Shown here: positions 1 through 6,819 of the stretch, in pieces | Layout of the letters: every line of letters starts with the position of its first letter | Position numbering within the stretch: the first letter of the stretch is position 1 | NCBI GenBank assembly: GCA_030672445.1 | Contig: DAOVGK010000023.1 | Coordinates: forward strand, 1 to 11,110 | Reading direction: 5' to 3' | Source of the DNA: Candidatus Aerophobota bacterium | GTDB lineage: Bacteria; Aerophobota; Aerophobia; Aerophobales; AE-B3A | Length of the DNA stretch: 11,110 nucleotides | The notes under the pieces: generated by a model | Databases searched by the model: none | What the model was told of the DNA's origin: nothing | What the model saw: only the letters and a program-made list of their open reading frames with translations | Made by a program: the position numbers and the translations under genes

Positions 1-699
1 ACCAATAGAGGCTATTAAAGCTGTAACACAAGTACCTATATTTGCACCTATTATAATTGCTATAGCTGCTTTTAAACTAAGTAAACCTTTTGTGCCCATG
101 GCTATTACTAAACCAGATGTTGCACTACTGCTTTGAATAAGCCCGGTAAAAATAGCTCCAGCAGCGACGCCAAGTACAGGTACTTTACTAAATTTCTCCA
201 TCATATCTAAGAAAAATGCAGAACTGCTCAATGGCTCAACTCCTTCACTCATTAAATTCATACCTAAGAATAATATACCAAAACCAAGTAATATCTGACT
301 TAAACAATGATATTTTTTCTTTCTAGCTGTAAAAAATATCAAAGTACCAATGGCAATTATAGGCAGTGCATATCTTCCAATATGAAAAGCAACTAACTGA
401 GCTGTAACCGTTGTTCCTATATTAGCTCCCATTATCACTCCAGCAGCTTGCTTCAAGTTTACTAAACCGGCATTTATTAGTCCAATAAGTGTAACAGTGG
501 TGATACTGCTACTCTGAATAACTGCTGTTGCAAGTGCTCCTGTTGCTACTCCCCTTATTGGTTTATCTGTTATCTTTTCCAATATTGACTTTAACTTTCC
601 ACCAGCAGCTCTTTGTAAACCTTCGCTAAGCACATGTATACCGTAAAGAAATAAAGCTAATCCTCCTGCCATGCCAAAAATTATTGTCAGTATCTCCAA
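1..699 (-). CDS. Na+/phosphate symporter (NptA/Na_Pi_cotrans family), 3' part beyond the window
   Basis: Integral membrane sodium-dependent phosphate transporter of the Na/Pi-cotransporter family. Reading the minus strand from 699 gives 233 uninterrupted codons that run off the left edge. The two inverted repeats typical of the family are both visible: QSSS at residues 62-65 followed by GANIGTTVTA at 91-100, then QSSSA at 189-193 followed by GANIGTCVTA at 218-227. Hydrophobic segments alternate with short loops; a basic stretch (ARKKK) lies near residues 125-129. I chose the TTG at 699-697 because AGGGGG (705-710) sits 5 bases upstream, an in-frame TAG closes the frame just before it, and the family usually begins about 10 residues before the GG of the first helix. 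An in-frame ATG at residue 10 (672-670) is the alternative. It lies 86 bases downstream of pyrF. It is clearly AT-richer than the genes to its right, which may mean separate origin. A C-terminal PhoU-like domain, if present, would be outside. Confidence 0.93.
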   Translation of the reverse strand, partial: MEILTIIFGMAGGLALFLYGIHVLSEGLQRAAGGKLKSILEKITDKPIRGVATGALATAVIQSSSITTVTLIGLINAGLVNLKQAAGVIMGANIGTTVTAQLVAFHIGRYALPIIAIGTLIFFTARKKKYHCLSQILLGFGILFLGMNLMSEGVEPLSSSAFFLDMMEKFSKVPVLGVAAGAIFTGLIQSSSATSGLVIAMGTKGLLSLKAAIAIIIGANIGTCVTALIASIG

Positions 700-730
700 T
701 CTTACCCCCTAATTCATTTGGTAAAAGACA

Positions 731-759
731 ACTATATAAATTTTTTTTCCATTAAGAAA
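731..759 (-). promoter_or_regulatory. Weak candidate promoter for the Na+/phosphate symporter
   Basis: On the minus strand, TATAGT (731-736, five of six matches to TATAAT) lies 17 bases from TTTCTT (754-759), which matches the -35 consensus poorly. The stretch between is very AT-rich with an A8 run. The 86-base gap from pyrF and the change in base composition make a separate promoter reasonable, but the -35 element is weak. Confidence 0.25.
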
Positions 760-785
760 AGTAAAGTCTTGGGCAATCTCATTGG

Positions 786-1493
786 CTAACTGTCCATTTC
801 TCTTAGAATCCTTTTGGCTGTCTCCACTGGATTCTTGGAGTTCAGGATAGGACGTCCCACCACCAGAAAATCAGCTCCTTTTTCTATGGCCTCTTTAGGA
901 GTGGAAATTCTTCTTTGTTCAAACTTTGCGCTTCCTGGCGGTCTTATTCCAGGAACTACTAGAATAAAATCTGACCCAAAGTTCCTCCTTAGTTCCTCAA
1001 GTTCCCAGGCGGAGGTAACTACCCCGTCTAACCCGGCCTTCCTGGCAAGACCGGCTAAGTGAATAATCTCTTCATTTAAATTCTTTTTAATTCCCAGCTC
1101 CTCTTTCAAAATTCGGGAACTTAAGGAAGTAAGGAGGGTAACCCCCAATACTTTAACTTTACTATTTTCGCTTCTTATCCCTTCCACTGCGGCCTTCATC
1201 ATCTCGGAACCTCCCAGAGTATGGAGGGTGAGCATATCTACTCCCATCTCGGCCGAGGCTTGAGCAGCTTTCTTTACCACAGAAGGAATATCATAAAACT
1301 TAGCATCATAAAAAACCTTGCTATTCCTTTCCTTGATTAGATCTATAATTTTTGGGCCGCAACGGGTAAATAGGCGAGGCCCTACTTTAAATACCCCCAT
1401 GAACTCGCTTAACTTTTCTACTATAGCCTTAGCTCTTTCTTGGCTATCCACATCCAGAGCCAGAATTAATCTATCCCTCGATGATACATTCAT
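786..1493 (-). CDS. pyrF: Orotidine 5'-phosphate decarboxylase
   Basis: Catalyses the last step of de novo UMP synthesis, OMP to UMP plus CO2, in the cytoplasm. The 235 residues match the usual bacterial length and form a single TIM barrel. Visible signatures: LALDVD at 11-16, the KVG lysine at 36, the catalytic D-x-K-x-x-D element DAKFYDIP at 63-70 (Asp63, Lys65, Asp68), TLHTLGG at 88-94, VVPGIRPPG at 178-186 and the phosphate-binding VGRPI at 211-215 (Arg213). No essential residue seems missing. Start is ATG 1493-1491; the N-terminus fits the family. No good Shine-Dalgarno is visible: the start is only 3 bases from a long inverted repeat (1497-1563) that could fold over the initiation region. 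It follows the helicase-nuclease gene by 84 bases on the same strand; no other pyrimidine gene is nearby. Confidence 0.97.
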   Translation of the reverse strand: MNVSSRDRLILALDVDSQERAKAIVEKLSEFMGVFKVGPRLFTRCGPKIIDLIKERNSKVFYDAKFYDIPSVVKKAAQASAEMGVDMLTLHTLGGSEMMKAAVEGIRSENSKVKVLGVTLLTSLSSRILKEELGIKKNLNEEIIHLAGLARKAGLDGVVTSAWELEELRRNFGSDFILVVPGIRPPGSAKFEQRRISTPKEAIEKGADFLVVGRPILNSKNPVETAKRILREMDS

Positions 1494-1496
1494 TTT

Positions 1497-1568
1497 AGCT
1501 CATAGTTCATAGCTCATAGTTCATAGTTTTTAGCCTTTTACTATGAGCCATCAGCTATGAGCTATCAA
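1497..1568. repeat. Heptamer-built inverted repeat before pyrF
   Basis: Plus-strand heptamers run CTCATAG, TTCATAG, CTCATAG, TTCATAG, TTTTTAG (1499-1533), then CTATGAG, CCATCAG, CTATGAG, CTATCAA (1541-1568). The first array holds an exact 14-base tandem duplication (1497-1510 and 1511-1524). Arms 1497-1519 and 1541-1563 are complementary over 23 positions with 20 Watson-Crick pairs, one G-U (on the pyrF message) and two mismatches, enclosing a 21-base loop. In the pyrF message this hairpin would end 3 bases before the AUG. It has neither the GC-rich stem nor the U tract of a classical terminator. Heptamer-based intergenic repeats resemble in style, not in sequence, the short tandem repeats described in cyanobacteria. 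Confidence 0.85.
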
Positions 1569-1577
1569 CTTCTTTGC

Positions 1578-4502
1578 TTACCTTTTGCCCGCAGAATGCG
1601 GACATACTTTCTCATAAGCACAATATCTACAAGCCAGATAAACTGGCTTGGCCTCGTATAGTCTGGCACGAATGCCCGCTGCCGCCTTACCAATCTTTTC
1701 CACTGTCTGATCAAGATTATGCTCGGTTAGACTTGCCGTCCCTACCAGGCCCGATTCCAGAAAGTGAAGTTCCACCCGATCGGGTATCTTTCCATAGATT
1801 TTTTGATAAGCCAATGCGTAGATAGCTAACTGGAGACTCTCTCTGGTCCTTTTATCGGCCTTTTCTTTCTTCCTTATATCGGAAGATTTAAAATCGATGA
1901 GACAAACTTCTCCATCCCGGATATCCACACGATCCCACCGTCCGGTAACTCTATTGTTTTCCAGTAAAAAACTAAATTCTTTCTCCACATAGACAGGCAA
2001 ATGTTTTTCTGCTTCAGCCATTTGATAGAAGGACCGCAGCGTTCTTCGCCCCACTTCCAGCCTTTGTTCTTCATGCTGCCGGGTGAGGAATCCTTCGCTC
2101 ATCCAGGAATTCTCAAAAAAAGCCAGAAGCTCTTCCTCTGTAATTCTAACTCCTGTGAGCCTACGGCGATAATATTCTTGAACTGCGTCATGAAGAGCTT
2201 TACCGTAGATCACAGCATGGTGAGGCAGAATAGGTACCCGAAGGACATGAACATACTTATATTTTAAGGGGCAGGTGAGATAATCGTCTATCTGGAAATA
2301 GCTTACCGTTAGTATCTCTGTTTCCGGGATTGCCTCATATAGTTCGTGTTCTATACTTACCTTAGGAGCACTTCGCTCTATCACTTCCAGAGCAGAGGAC
2401 TTCTGGGGTTTCACCTCCATCTTGGATAGATCTAGAGCTTCCAGGACAAACTGGCTTACTTTTCTTGGCCTTTTTCCCCCGTAATCTTTAGCGCTGGTAA
2501 AACAAAGCTCTTTTTTAGCTCGGGTCATCCCCACGTAAAAAAGACGTCGCTCTTCCTGCAGGTGAAAATCTCCGCTGGGAAGAATATCCTTAATCAGAGG
2601 ATCGGGCAAGAATATACTTTCCCGACGATAATGACAGGGAAATCTCTGAGAGACAAGACTGGCCATGATAACTACCGGAAACTCCAGTCCTTTCGCTTTA
2701 TGTACGGTGAGGACATTCACCGCATCGGCCTCAGTATCAGCTTCAGCTACAGCAGGGTTGTCACCAACTTCAATGAGCAAATCAAGATAGCTGGTAAACT
2801 GGGGGATTCGGTCATAAGTAATTACGTTGGAGATACTGCGAACAATATCGAAGAACCTGGCTATGTTCTTAACCCTCTCTTCGTTAGTAGATGAAGAAAA
2901 AGAGGTCAGACGCTTAAGATAACCACTATCTATAATAAATGAGTAGAGAACCTCTCCTGTGCCACGTTCGATGGCTAATTGAGCATACTTTTCCAGATCT
3001 TTCATTATCCTTGAGATAGTGGCCTTATTTTCCGGCGAGATTTCCTCATCCAACTCTAAAATTTCTGCAAGATGGGAAAAGACATGATAAAGTGAGCGAT
3101 TCCTGCGACTGGCGTAATTCATACATAAGGTAAGATCTCTAGCCGAAAGCCGATACACTTCAGAAGCGGCAAGATAATAAAGGCTAACACTGTCATCGAA
3201 GTTGGCCACGCTCCTTAAGAAAGAAATAAGGAGGCGAACCTCTTCCCGTGAGTAAAGTCCCTCATTTCCAGAAAAAGACCAGGGTATATCGGCCATATTT
3301 AAAGACCTTAAGAATGGATCCGCATCGTTATTTGCCCGCACCAGAATAGCGAAATCCCGGAAGCTGTAATCTTCTCTTTCTACCTTTTCTTTAATTAAAT
3401 TGGCCACTGCCTCTGCCTCACTAAAGAGTGTATCGTAGTGAAGATGTTTTATACTCAGTCCTTTCCTCACCTGAGCCTTGAGATGTTTATCAACATTATT
3501 CTTAAATTCAAGGCGATCTGGATTATTATAGCTTATCAGGCGATAGGCAGCATCTAAAATTACCTGAGTGGAGCGATAGTTCTCAGTTAAAACCGTTTGC
3601 TTTGCTTTGGGATAGGTATTCATAAAGCCCAAAATATTGCTTATAGCCGCTCCTCTAAATTTATAGATTGATTGATCATCATCCGCTACCACGGTGATGT
3701 TTTGATCTCGGGAGGCCAGGAGCTTAACCAACTGGAATTGGGTATAATTGGTATCCTGAAACTCATCTACCAGAATGTAGCGAAAGCGGTCTTGATATTG
3801 ACGGAGCACCGCCGGATGGGTTCGAAAAAGCTTGAGAGGAAGAGTTATCTGATCTCCAAAATCAATCTTTCCATGCTGAGCAAGCAAATCCTGATATTTT
3901 TTGTAAGTTCGAGCAATTTCCATCTGTTGGGTAGCAATTTCTTCAAGTTCTGGGTCATCGGGCCCCCCTTTGGCTTCCTCTTTCAACTTCTCGGCATAAG
4001 CAAGATATTCCTCCGGGATAACATCCTCATCTTTTGCTCGGCTGAAGAGAGTAATCATGGCTTCAATATATCTGGTGGGATTACCCAGTGGTCGATAATA
4101 GGAAAGAGGAAATTCAAAGAGATGCTCACGAAAGAAAATAATTTGCTCTGGTCTGGTCAATACCTGTAAGTCCGGCACCAGACCCAACTGCAAAGCATTC
4201 TCTCTCAAGACACTATCACCAAAGGCATGGAAAGTGCCAATCCAAACTCCAGTGTATCCATAGGGTACCAGAATATCTACCCTTTCCTCCATTTCAGCAG
4301 CAGCTTTTTCGGTAAAGGTAAGGGCCAGGATCTCCTCAGGTTTTGCCTTTTTGGCAGCAACAAGCCAGGCAATGCGCCTGGTGATTACCTGAGTTTTTCC
4401 TGTTCCCGCCCCGGCCACAATCAAAAGGGGACCCTCTCCATAGGTGACTGCTTCTCTCTGCTTCTGGTTCAGTCCTTCTAATATTTTGTCACTCAAAGAC
4501 AT
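1578..4502 (-). CDS. UvrD/PcrA-type superfamily 1 helicase fused to an Fe-S PD-(D/E)XK (RecB/AddB-like) nuclease
   Basis: A 974-residue two-part protein, probably acting in DNA break processing. Helicase half: Walker A GAGTGKT 31-37, motif Ia TFTEKAAAEM 62-71, IGTFHAFG 88-95, DExx-box VDEFQD 245-250, motif III DDDQSIYKFRGA 274-285, TENYRS 306-311, motif V VHKAKGLEF 600-608 and motif VI YVGMTRAKK 656-664. Nuclease half (about 730-974): GKALHD with His771, GRWDRVD with Asp857, LIDFKSS with Asp870 and Lys872, and QLAIYALAY from Gln891. Cys744 together with Cys958, Cys961 and Cys967 has the spacing of the AddB-type 4Fe-4S staple. All catalytic motifs look intact. Single-chain helicase plus nuclease resembles one subunit of AddAB or AdnAB; no second such subunit is in the window. 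ATG 4502-4500 has AGGAG six bases upstream. The gene lies 20 bases after the EF-Tu-like gene, presumably in one transcript. Confidence 0.95.
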   Translation of the reverse strand: MSLSDKILEGLNQKQREAVTYGEGPLLIVAGAGTGKTQVITRRIAWLVAAKKAKPEEILALTFTEKAAAEMEERVDILVPYGYTGVWIGTFHAFGDSVLRENALQLGLVPDLQVLTRPEQIIFFREHLFEFPLSYYRPLGNPTRYIEAMITLFSRAKDEDVIPEEYLAYAEKLKEEAKGGPDDPELEEIATQQMEIARTYKKYQDLLAQHGKIDFGDQITLPLKLFRTHPAVLRQYQDRFRYILVDEFQDTNYTQFQLVKLLASRDQNITVVADDDQSIYKFRGAAISNILGFMNTYPKAKQTVLTENYRSTQVILDAAYRLISYNNPDRLEFKNNVDKHLKAQVRKGLSIKHLHYDTLFSEAEAVANLIKEKVEREDYSFRDFAILVRANNDADPFLRSLNMADIPWSFSGNEGLYSREEVRLLISFLRSVANFDDSVSLYYLAASEVYRLSARDLTLCMNYASRRNRSLYHVFSHLAEILELDEEISPENKATISRIMKDLEKYAQLAIERGTGEVLYSFIIDSGYLKRLTSFSSSTNEERVKNIARFFDIVRSISNVITYDRIPQFTSYLDLLIEVGDNPAVAEADTEADAVNVLTVHKAKGLEFPVVIMASLVSQRFPCHYRRESIFLPDPLIKDILPSGDFHLQEERRLFYVGMTRAKKELCFTSAKDYGGKRPRKVSQFVLEALDLSKMEVKPQKSSALEVIERSAPKVSIEHELYEAIPETEILTVSYFQIDDYLTCPLKYKYVHVLRVPILPHHAVIYGKALHDAVQEYYRRRLTGVRITEEELLAFFENSWMSEGFLTRQHEEQRLEVGRRTLRSFYQMAEAEKHLPVYVEKEFSFLLENNRVTGRWDRVDIRDGEVCLIDFKSSDIRKKEKADKRTRESLQLAIYALAYQKIYGKIPDRVELHFLESGLVGTASLTEHNLDQTVEKIGKAAAGIRARLYEAKPVYLACRYCAYEKVCPHSAGKR

Positions 4503-4522
4503 ACGGGACTCCTGGCAAACTT

Positions 4523-4777
4523 TTATTCAATCACTTTATAAACCAGATCATTGAGCCTAACCCTTTCCTTAACTTTGACACCTATGGAATCCCCAGGCTT
4601 TGCCTCTTTTATTGGCTCATTCTCTATCTCCATAGATTCTATCTCCTGTTTAAAATCAGTGGTGTGTCCCTTGATGTGAATCGTATCTCCCACTTTTACC
4701 GCTTCCTCAAGCTCGATAGCCGCCACCTCTGGGTGAACGAAATATTTAGAGACTTTACCGATTCTTATCTCCTTCAC
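4523..4777 (-). CDS. Stand-alone EF-Tu domain-2-like protein (translation elongation factor-like)
   Basis: An 84-residue beta-rich protein resembling only the second beta-barrel domain of translation GTPases (EF-Tu/IF2 type). It has no P-loop or G domain. Seen: IGKVSKYF at 6-13, the alternating pattern around VGDTIHIKGHTTDF (29-42), then KPGDSIGVKVKERVRLND (61-77) as in the EF-Tu domain-2 barrel. Small proteins of this type are annotated as elongation factor-like, and similar domains accompany U32 peptidases; no U32 peptidase is here. Actual function is unknown. Start is GTG 4777-4775, fixed by an exceptionally strong Shine-Dalgarno (4783-4793); the ATG inside that region is out of frame. It is the first gene after a good promoter (4843-4871) and precedes the helicase-nuclease gene by 20 bases. 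Confidence 0.8.
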   Translation of the reverse strand: MKEIRIGKVSKYFVHPEVAAIELEEAVKVGDTIHIKGHTTDFKQEIESMEIENEPIKEAKPGDSIGVKVKERVRLNDLVYKVIE

Positions 4778-4782
4778 TTCTC

Positions 4783-4793
4783 ATCACCTCCTT
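4783..4793 (-). promoter_or_regulatory. Unusually strong ribosome binding site
   Basis: The minus strand reads AAGGAGGTGAT, an 11-base perfect complement to the usual 3' end of bacterial 16S rRNA. AGGAGG lies 9 bases before the GTG start of the EF-Tu-like gene. It supports high translation and settles the GTG start. Confidence 0.9.
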
Positions 4794-4802
4794 GGTAAAC
4801 AT

Positions 4803-4830
4803 TCAGCAGTCAGCCGTAGATGGACGCTGA
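4803..4830 (-). repeat. Small hairpin with heptamer repeat in the 5' leader of the EF-Tu-like gene
   Basis: The plus strand shows TCAGCAG (4803-4809) followed by TCAGCCG (4810-4816). TCAGC and GT (4810-4814, 4816-4817) pair with AC and GCTGA (4824-4830), giving seven base pairs with one bulged C (4815) and a six-base loop (4818-4823). It lies in the predicted leader between the promoter and the strong ribosome binding site. It may be only a remnant of a heptamer repeat. Confidence 0.4.
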
Positions 4831-4842
4831 TATTTTTCCTTT

Positions 4843-4871
4843 ATCATAGCAAATTGATAGTTTTTAATCAA
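4843..4871 (-). promoter_or_regulatory. Sigma-70-like promoter for the EF-Tu-like / helicase-nuclease (and possibly pyrF) transcript
   Basis: On the minus strand TTGATT (4866-4871, four of six) and TATGAT (4843-4848, five of six) are separated by exactly 17 bases. A TGC just before the -10 gives an extended -10. The -35 overlaps the mnmA stop codon. The predicted start of transcription is near 4836, leaving a leader of about 58 bases. Confidence 0.6.
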
Positions 4872-5968
4872 TTTCGTCTCACACTTTTAGCTATGGTTCC
4901 TCCGCCCACCAGTACATCCCCATCATAAAATACAACTGCCTGTCCAGGAGTAATAGCCCTCTGGGGCTTTCTAAATTTTACCTGAACCTCATCTTTATCT
5001 AAAGGAGCAACTATTGCCTCGGCTTCTCTCGCACCGTATCTTATCTTTGCCTTCACCCTGGTAGGCTCAGTCAATTTCTCCCTGTCTACGTAATTTAGCC
5101 GGGTAGCCACTAATTCATCGGCATAGACATCGCTATTTTTACCCACTACAATAGCGTTTTTCTTTCTATCAATAGACAGAACATACAAAGGCTCACCCAC
5201 GGCCATACCTATTCCTCTGCGCTGTCCAATAGTATAAAATAGGATTCCTTGATGTTCTCCAAGAACTTTTCCCTCTCTATCAAGAATAGGCCCCGACTTT
5301 GTTGCCCCCGGCAGGCACCCCTTAAGAAACTCTCTGTAATCATCATCGGGAATGAAACAGATTTCCTGACTTTCCGACTTATCGGCCACTGGCAAAGCCT
5401 CCTCACGTGCTATTCTCCTTACCTTTTCCTTGGTCAGATTTCCTAAAGGCATTAGGGTATGTTTTAGCTGAAACTGAGTCATTGCATATAAGAGATAGGA
5501 TTGATCTTTTTTTGAATCAATACCTTTCTTAAGAAGATACCTTCTGCGAGTTCTATCGAACTCAATCCTGGCATAATGGCCAGTAGCGATAAAGCGAGCA
5601 TCCAGTTTTTTTGCTCTTTCCAGCAAGGCCGTGAACTTTATGTACTGGTTACATCTAATGCAGGGATTAGGGGTCCTACCTTTTTTATATTCCTCACAAA
5701 AATTGGCAATCACTCTCTCCGCAAAAACTTTACGAAAATTCATTACATAGTAAGGGATGTCTAGCTTTCGTGCTACTCGGCGAGCATCCTCTACCGCCCC
5801 CAAAGAACAGCAACCACCCAATTTGTCTGCCTCACTGGCTATCCTGTCCGAAGGCCAAATCTGCATGGTTATTCCAATAACTTGGTAGCCTTCTTTTTTA
5901 AGAAGAAGAGCAGCCGTGGATGAATCCACCCCTCCACTCATAGCCACAACTACCCTTTCTCGGGCCAT
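4868..5968 (-). CDS. mnmA: tRNA-specific 2-thiouridylase MnmA
   Basis: Cytoplasmic enzyme that adenylates and then thiolates uridine 34 of tRNAs for Lys, Glu and Gln, giving the s2U of mnm5s2U-type wobble bases. The 366 residues match the family length. Visible: the PP-loop SGGVDSS at 11-17, the catalytic cysteine in NPCIRCN (Cys103, with Cys106), ATGHYAR at 128-134, and the second catalytic cysteine in QEICFI (Cys204); then the IGQRRG element and the C-terminal barrel ending in the typical PGQAVVFYDGDVLVGGG-type signature. Both cysteines of the persulfide mechanism are present, so it should be active. ATG 5968-5966 has GAGG eight bases upstream. It follows a 131-base repeat-bearing gap after the EndoIII-like gene and may have its own promoter (6005-6033). 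No cysteine desulfurase or sulfur relay gene is nearby. Confidence 0.97.
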   Translation of the reverse strand: MARERVVVAMSGGVDSSTAALLLKKEGYQVIGITMQIWPSDRIASEADKLGGCCSLGAVEDARRVARKLDIPYYVMNFRKVFAERVIANFCEEYKKGRTPNPCIRCNQYIKFTALLERAKKLDARFIATGHYARIEFDRTRRRYLLKKGIDSKKDQSYLLYAMTQFQLKHTLMPLGNLTKEKVRRIAREEALPVADKSESQEICFIPDDDYREFLKGCLPGATKSGPILDREGKVLGEHQGILFYTIGQRRGIGMAVGEPLYVLSIDRKKNAIVVGKNSDVYADELVATRLNYVDREKLTEPTRVKAKIRYGAREAEAIVAPLDKDEVQVKFRKPQRAITPGQAVVFYDGDVLVGGGTIAKSVRRN

Positions 5969-6004
5969 AATTTTTACCTCAGGGTTTTCTCTTTATTCGA
6001 TTTG

Positions 6005-6033
6005 ATAGTACTAGGAAAATTATTATTTTTGAA
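6005..6033 (-). promoter_or_regulatory. Candidate promoter for mnmA
   Basis: The minus strand carries TTCAAA (6028-6033, four of six) and TACTAT (6005-6010, four of six) with a 17-base AT-rich spacer, about 30 bases before the mnmA ribosome binding site. Placement is sensible but both boxes are mediocre. Confidence 0.3.
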
Positions 6034-6048
6034 GAGTAAATAAGTCGG

Positions 6049-6115
6049 TCTAATCCTGTCTTTTTGTTTTGCTTTTTAATCCTCTACCCCTCTAATCCTC
6101 TAATCCTGTCTTTTG
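6049..6115. repeat. TCTAATCC octamer repeats overlapping the 3' end of the EndoIII-like gene
   Basis: Plus strand: TCTAATCC occurs at 6049-6056, 6091-6098 and 6099-6106, with degenerate units TTTAATCC (6075-6082) and TCTACCCC (6083-6090), so 6075-6106 is four octamers in register. A longer direct repeat, TCTAATCCTGTCTTTT, is shared by 6049-6064 and 6099-6114. The stop codon (6100-6102) and last codons of the EndoIII-like gene fall inside the right-hand copy. It has no CRISPR-like unit length or spacers. Confidence 0.75.
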
Positions 6116-6819
6116 CATGATGGACAATATTTCTTTAATCGGCATTCCTTACATTTACCTCGGCGGCACCAGTCCTTCCCCAGACGAAGTAAGGCCACCT
6201 CGAAATCAGCAAAATCCCTTCCTCTTACAAAATTTCTCTCCCACAAAAACTTTAGTGACCTCAGGGCTGAGGAATTGGCGGCTTCTCTGTTCAGCAGCGC
6301 TAAGTTCCTCACGGCGGTAAGTACTAAAGGAGACAAGGGAGGGCCTGCCTTCTCCCACAGTCCTCGAAGTTCTCTTAAGAATATTCCCACCGTAACCTCG
6401 CCGATTCCTTTACCTAAATTTTTTATCCTTCTCTCCAGATCTTTTGAATCTAAAGAATCCTCATGCAGAGTATTTAAATCTCCTCCATATTTATCCTTGA
6501 GACTTCCCATTACCTCTAGAAGCTTGGTGGCCGTTTTAAAATCATATCTCACATATCCGCCCTTATCCAGTATTTTCACCAATCCATCCCATCCAGTTCT
6601 TAAAATAGCCTCAACAGATAAAATTTTCTCTTTTTCAAACTCCCGGTAAGTATTCACTACGATCGTCTCAGATATTCTGGCCCCAAAGAGAATAGAAGCT
6701 AAAAACCACTTAAAAATCTCCGAACTTTCAAGAGAGGCAAGATCAATTTCTAACCTCACCGAAAATTTCTTCCCGAGGTCTTTCACCAAGGGCTTTATTA
6801 CCTCAGCTTTTTCATTCAT
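6100..6819 (-). CDS. Endonuclease III-like HhH-GPD/Fe-S protein, apparently without catalytic Lys and Asp
   Basis: A 239-residue protein with the layout of endonuclease III-type base-excision proteins. Early helices include FKWFLASILFGARIS (36-50). A helix-hairpin-helix-like GKGIGEVTVGIFL lies at 136-148, and a cysteine cluster near the C-terminus has Cys218-x4-Cys223-x2-Cys226-x5-Cys232 (with Cys235), close to the 4Fe-4S ligands of Nth. Laid on the Nth hairpin (LPGVGRKTA), the catalytic lysine position is Val142. The VDTH aspartate region reads PPLSPL (160-165), with no Asp. It may therefore bind DNA without glycosylase/lyase activity, or use other residues. The ATG (6819-6817) overlaps the stop of the radical SAM gene as ATGA, so the two are translationally coupled and likely act together. 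The family call rests on motifs read by eye; a diverged member of another HhH family is possible. Confidence 0.65.
   Translation of the reverse strand: MNEKAEVIKPLVKDLGKKFSVRLEIDLASLESSEIFKWFLASILFGARISETIVVNTYREFEKEKILSVEAILRTGWDGLVKILDKGGYVRYDFKTATKLLEVMGSLKDKYGGDLNTLHEDSLDSKDLERRIKNLGKGIGEVTVGIFLRELRGLWEKAGPPLSPLVLTAVRNLALLNREAANSSALRSLKFLWERNFVRGRDFADFEVALLRLGKDWCRRGKCKECRLKKYCPSCKRQD

Noticed and set aside
740..775. Possible terminator after pyrF
   Set aside because: There is a run of eight A/T bases, but the neighbouring stem is only four or five pairs and the run does not follow it correctly on the minus strand.
1497..1568. CRISPR array
   Set aside because: Repeat units are 7 bases with no unique spacers; it is a heptamer array with dyad symmetry.
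3672..4169. 165-residue open frame on the plus strand inside the helicase-nuclease gene
   Set aside because: It lies wholly antisense to a gene with complete helicase motifs, has no ribosome binding site of note, and its product has no recognisable motif.
4783..4793. Fragment of a 16S rRNA gene or anti-sense 3' end
   Set aside because: The match to the 16S 3' end is limited to the 11-base Shine-Dalgarno core and is placed correctly before a GTG start.
6113..6649. 178-residue plus-strand open frame, rich in Ser, Pro and Phe
   Set aside because: Antisense to the EndoIII-like gene; the composition is that expected of a complement-strand shadow.
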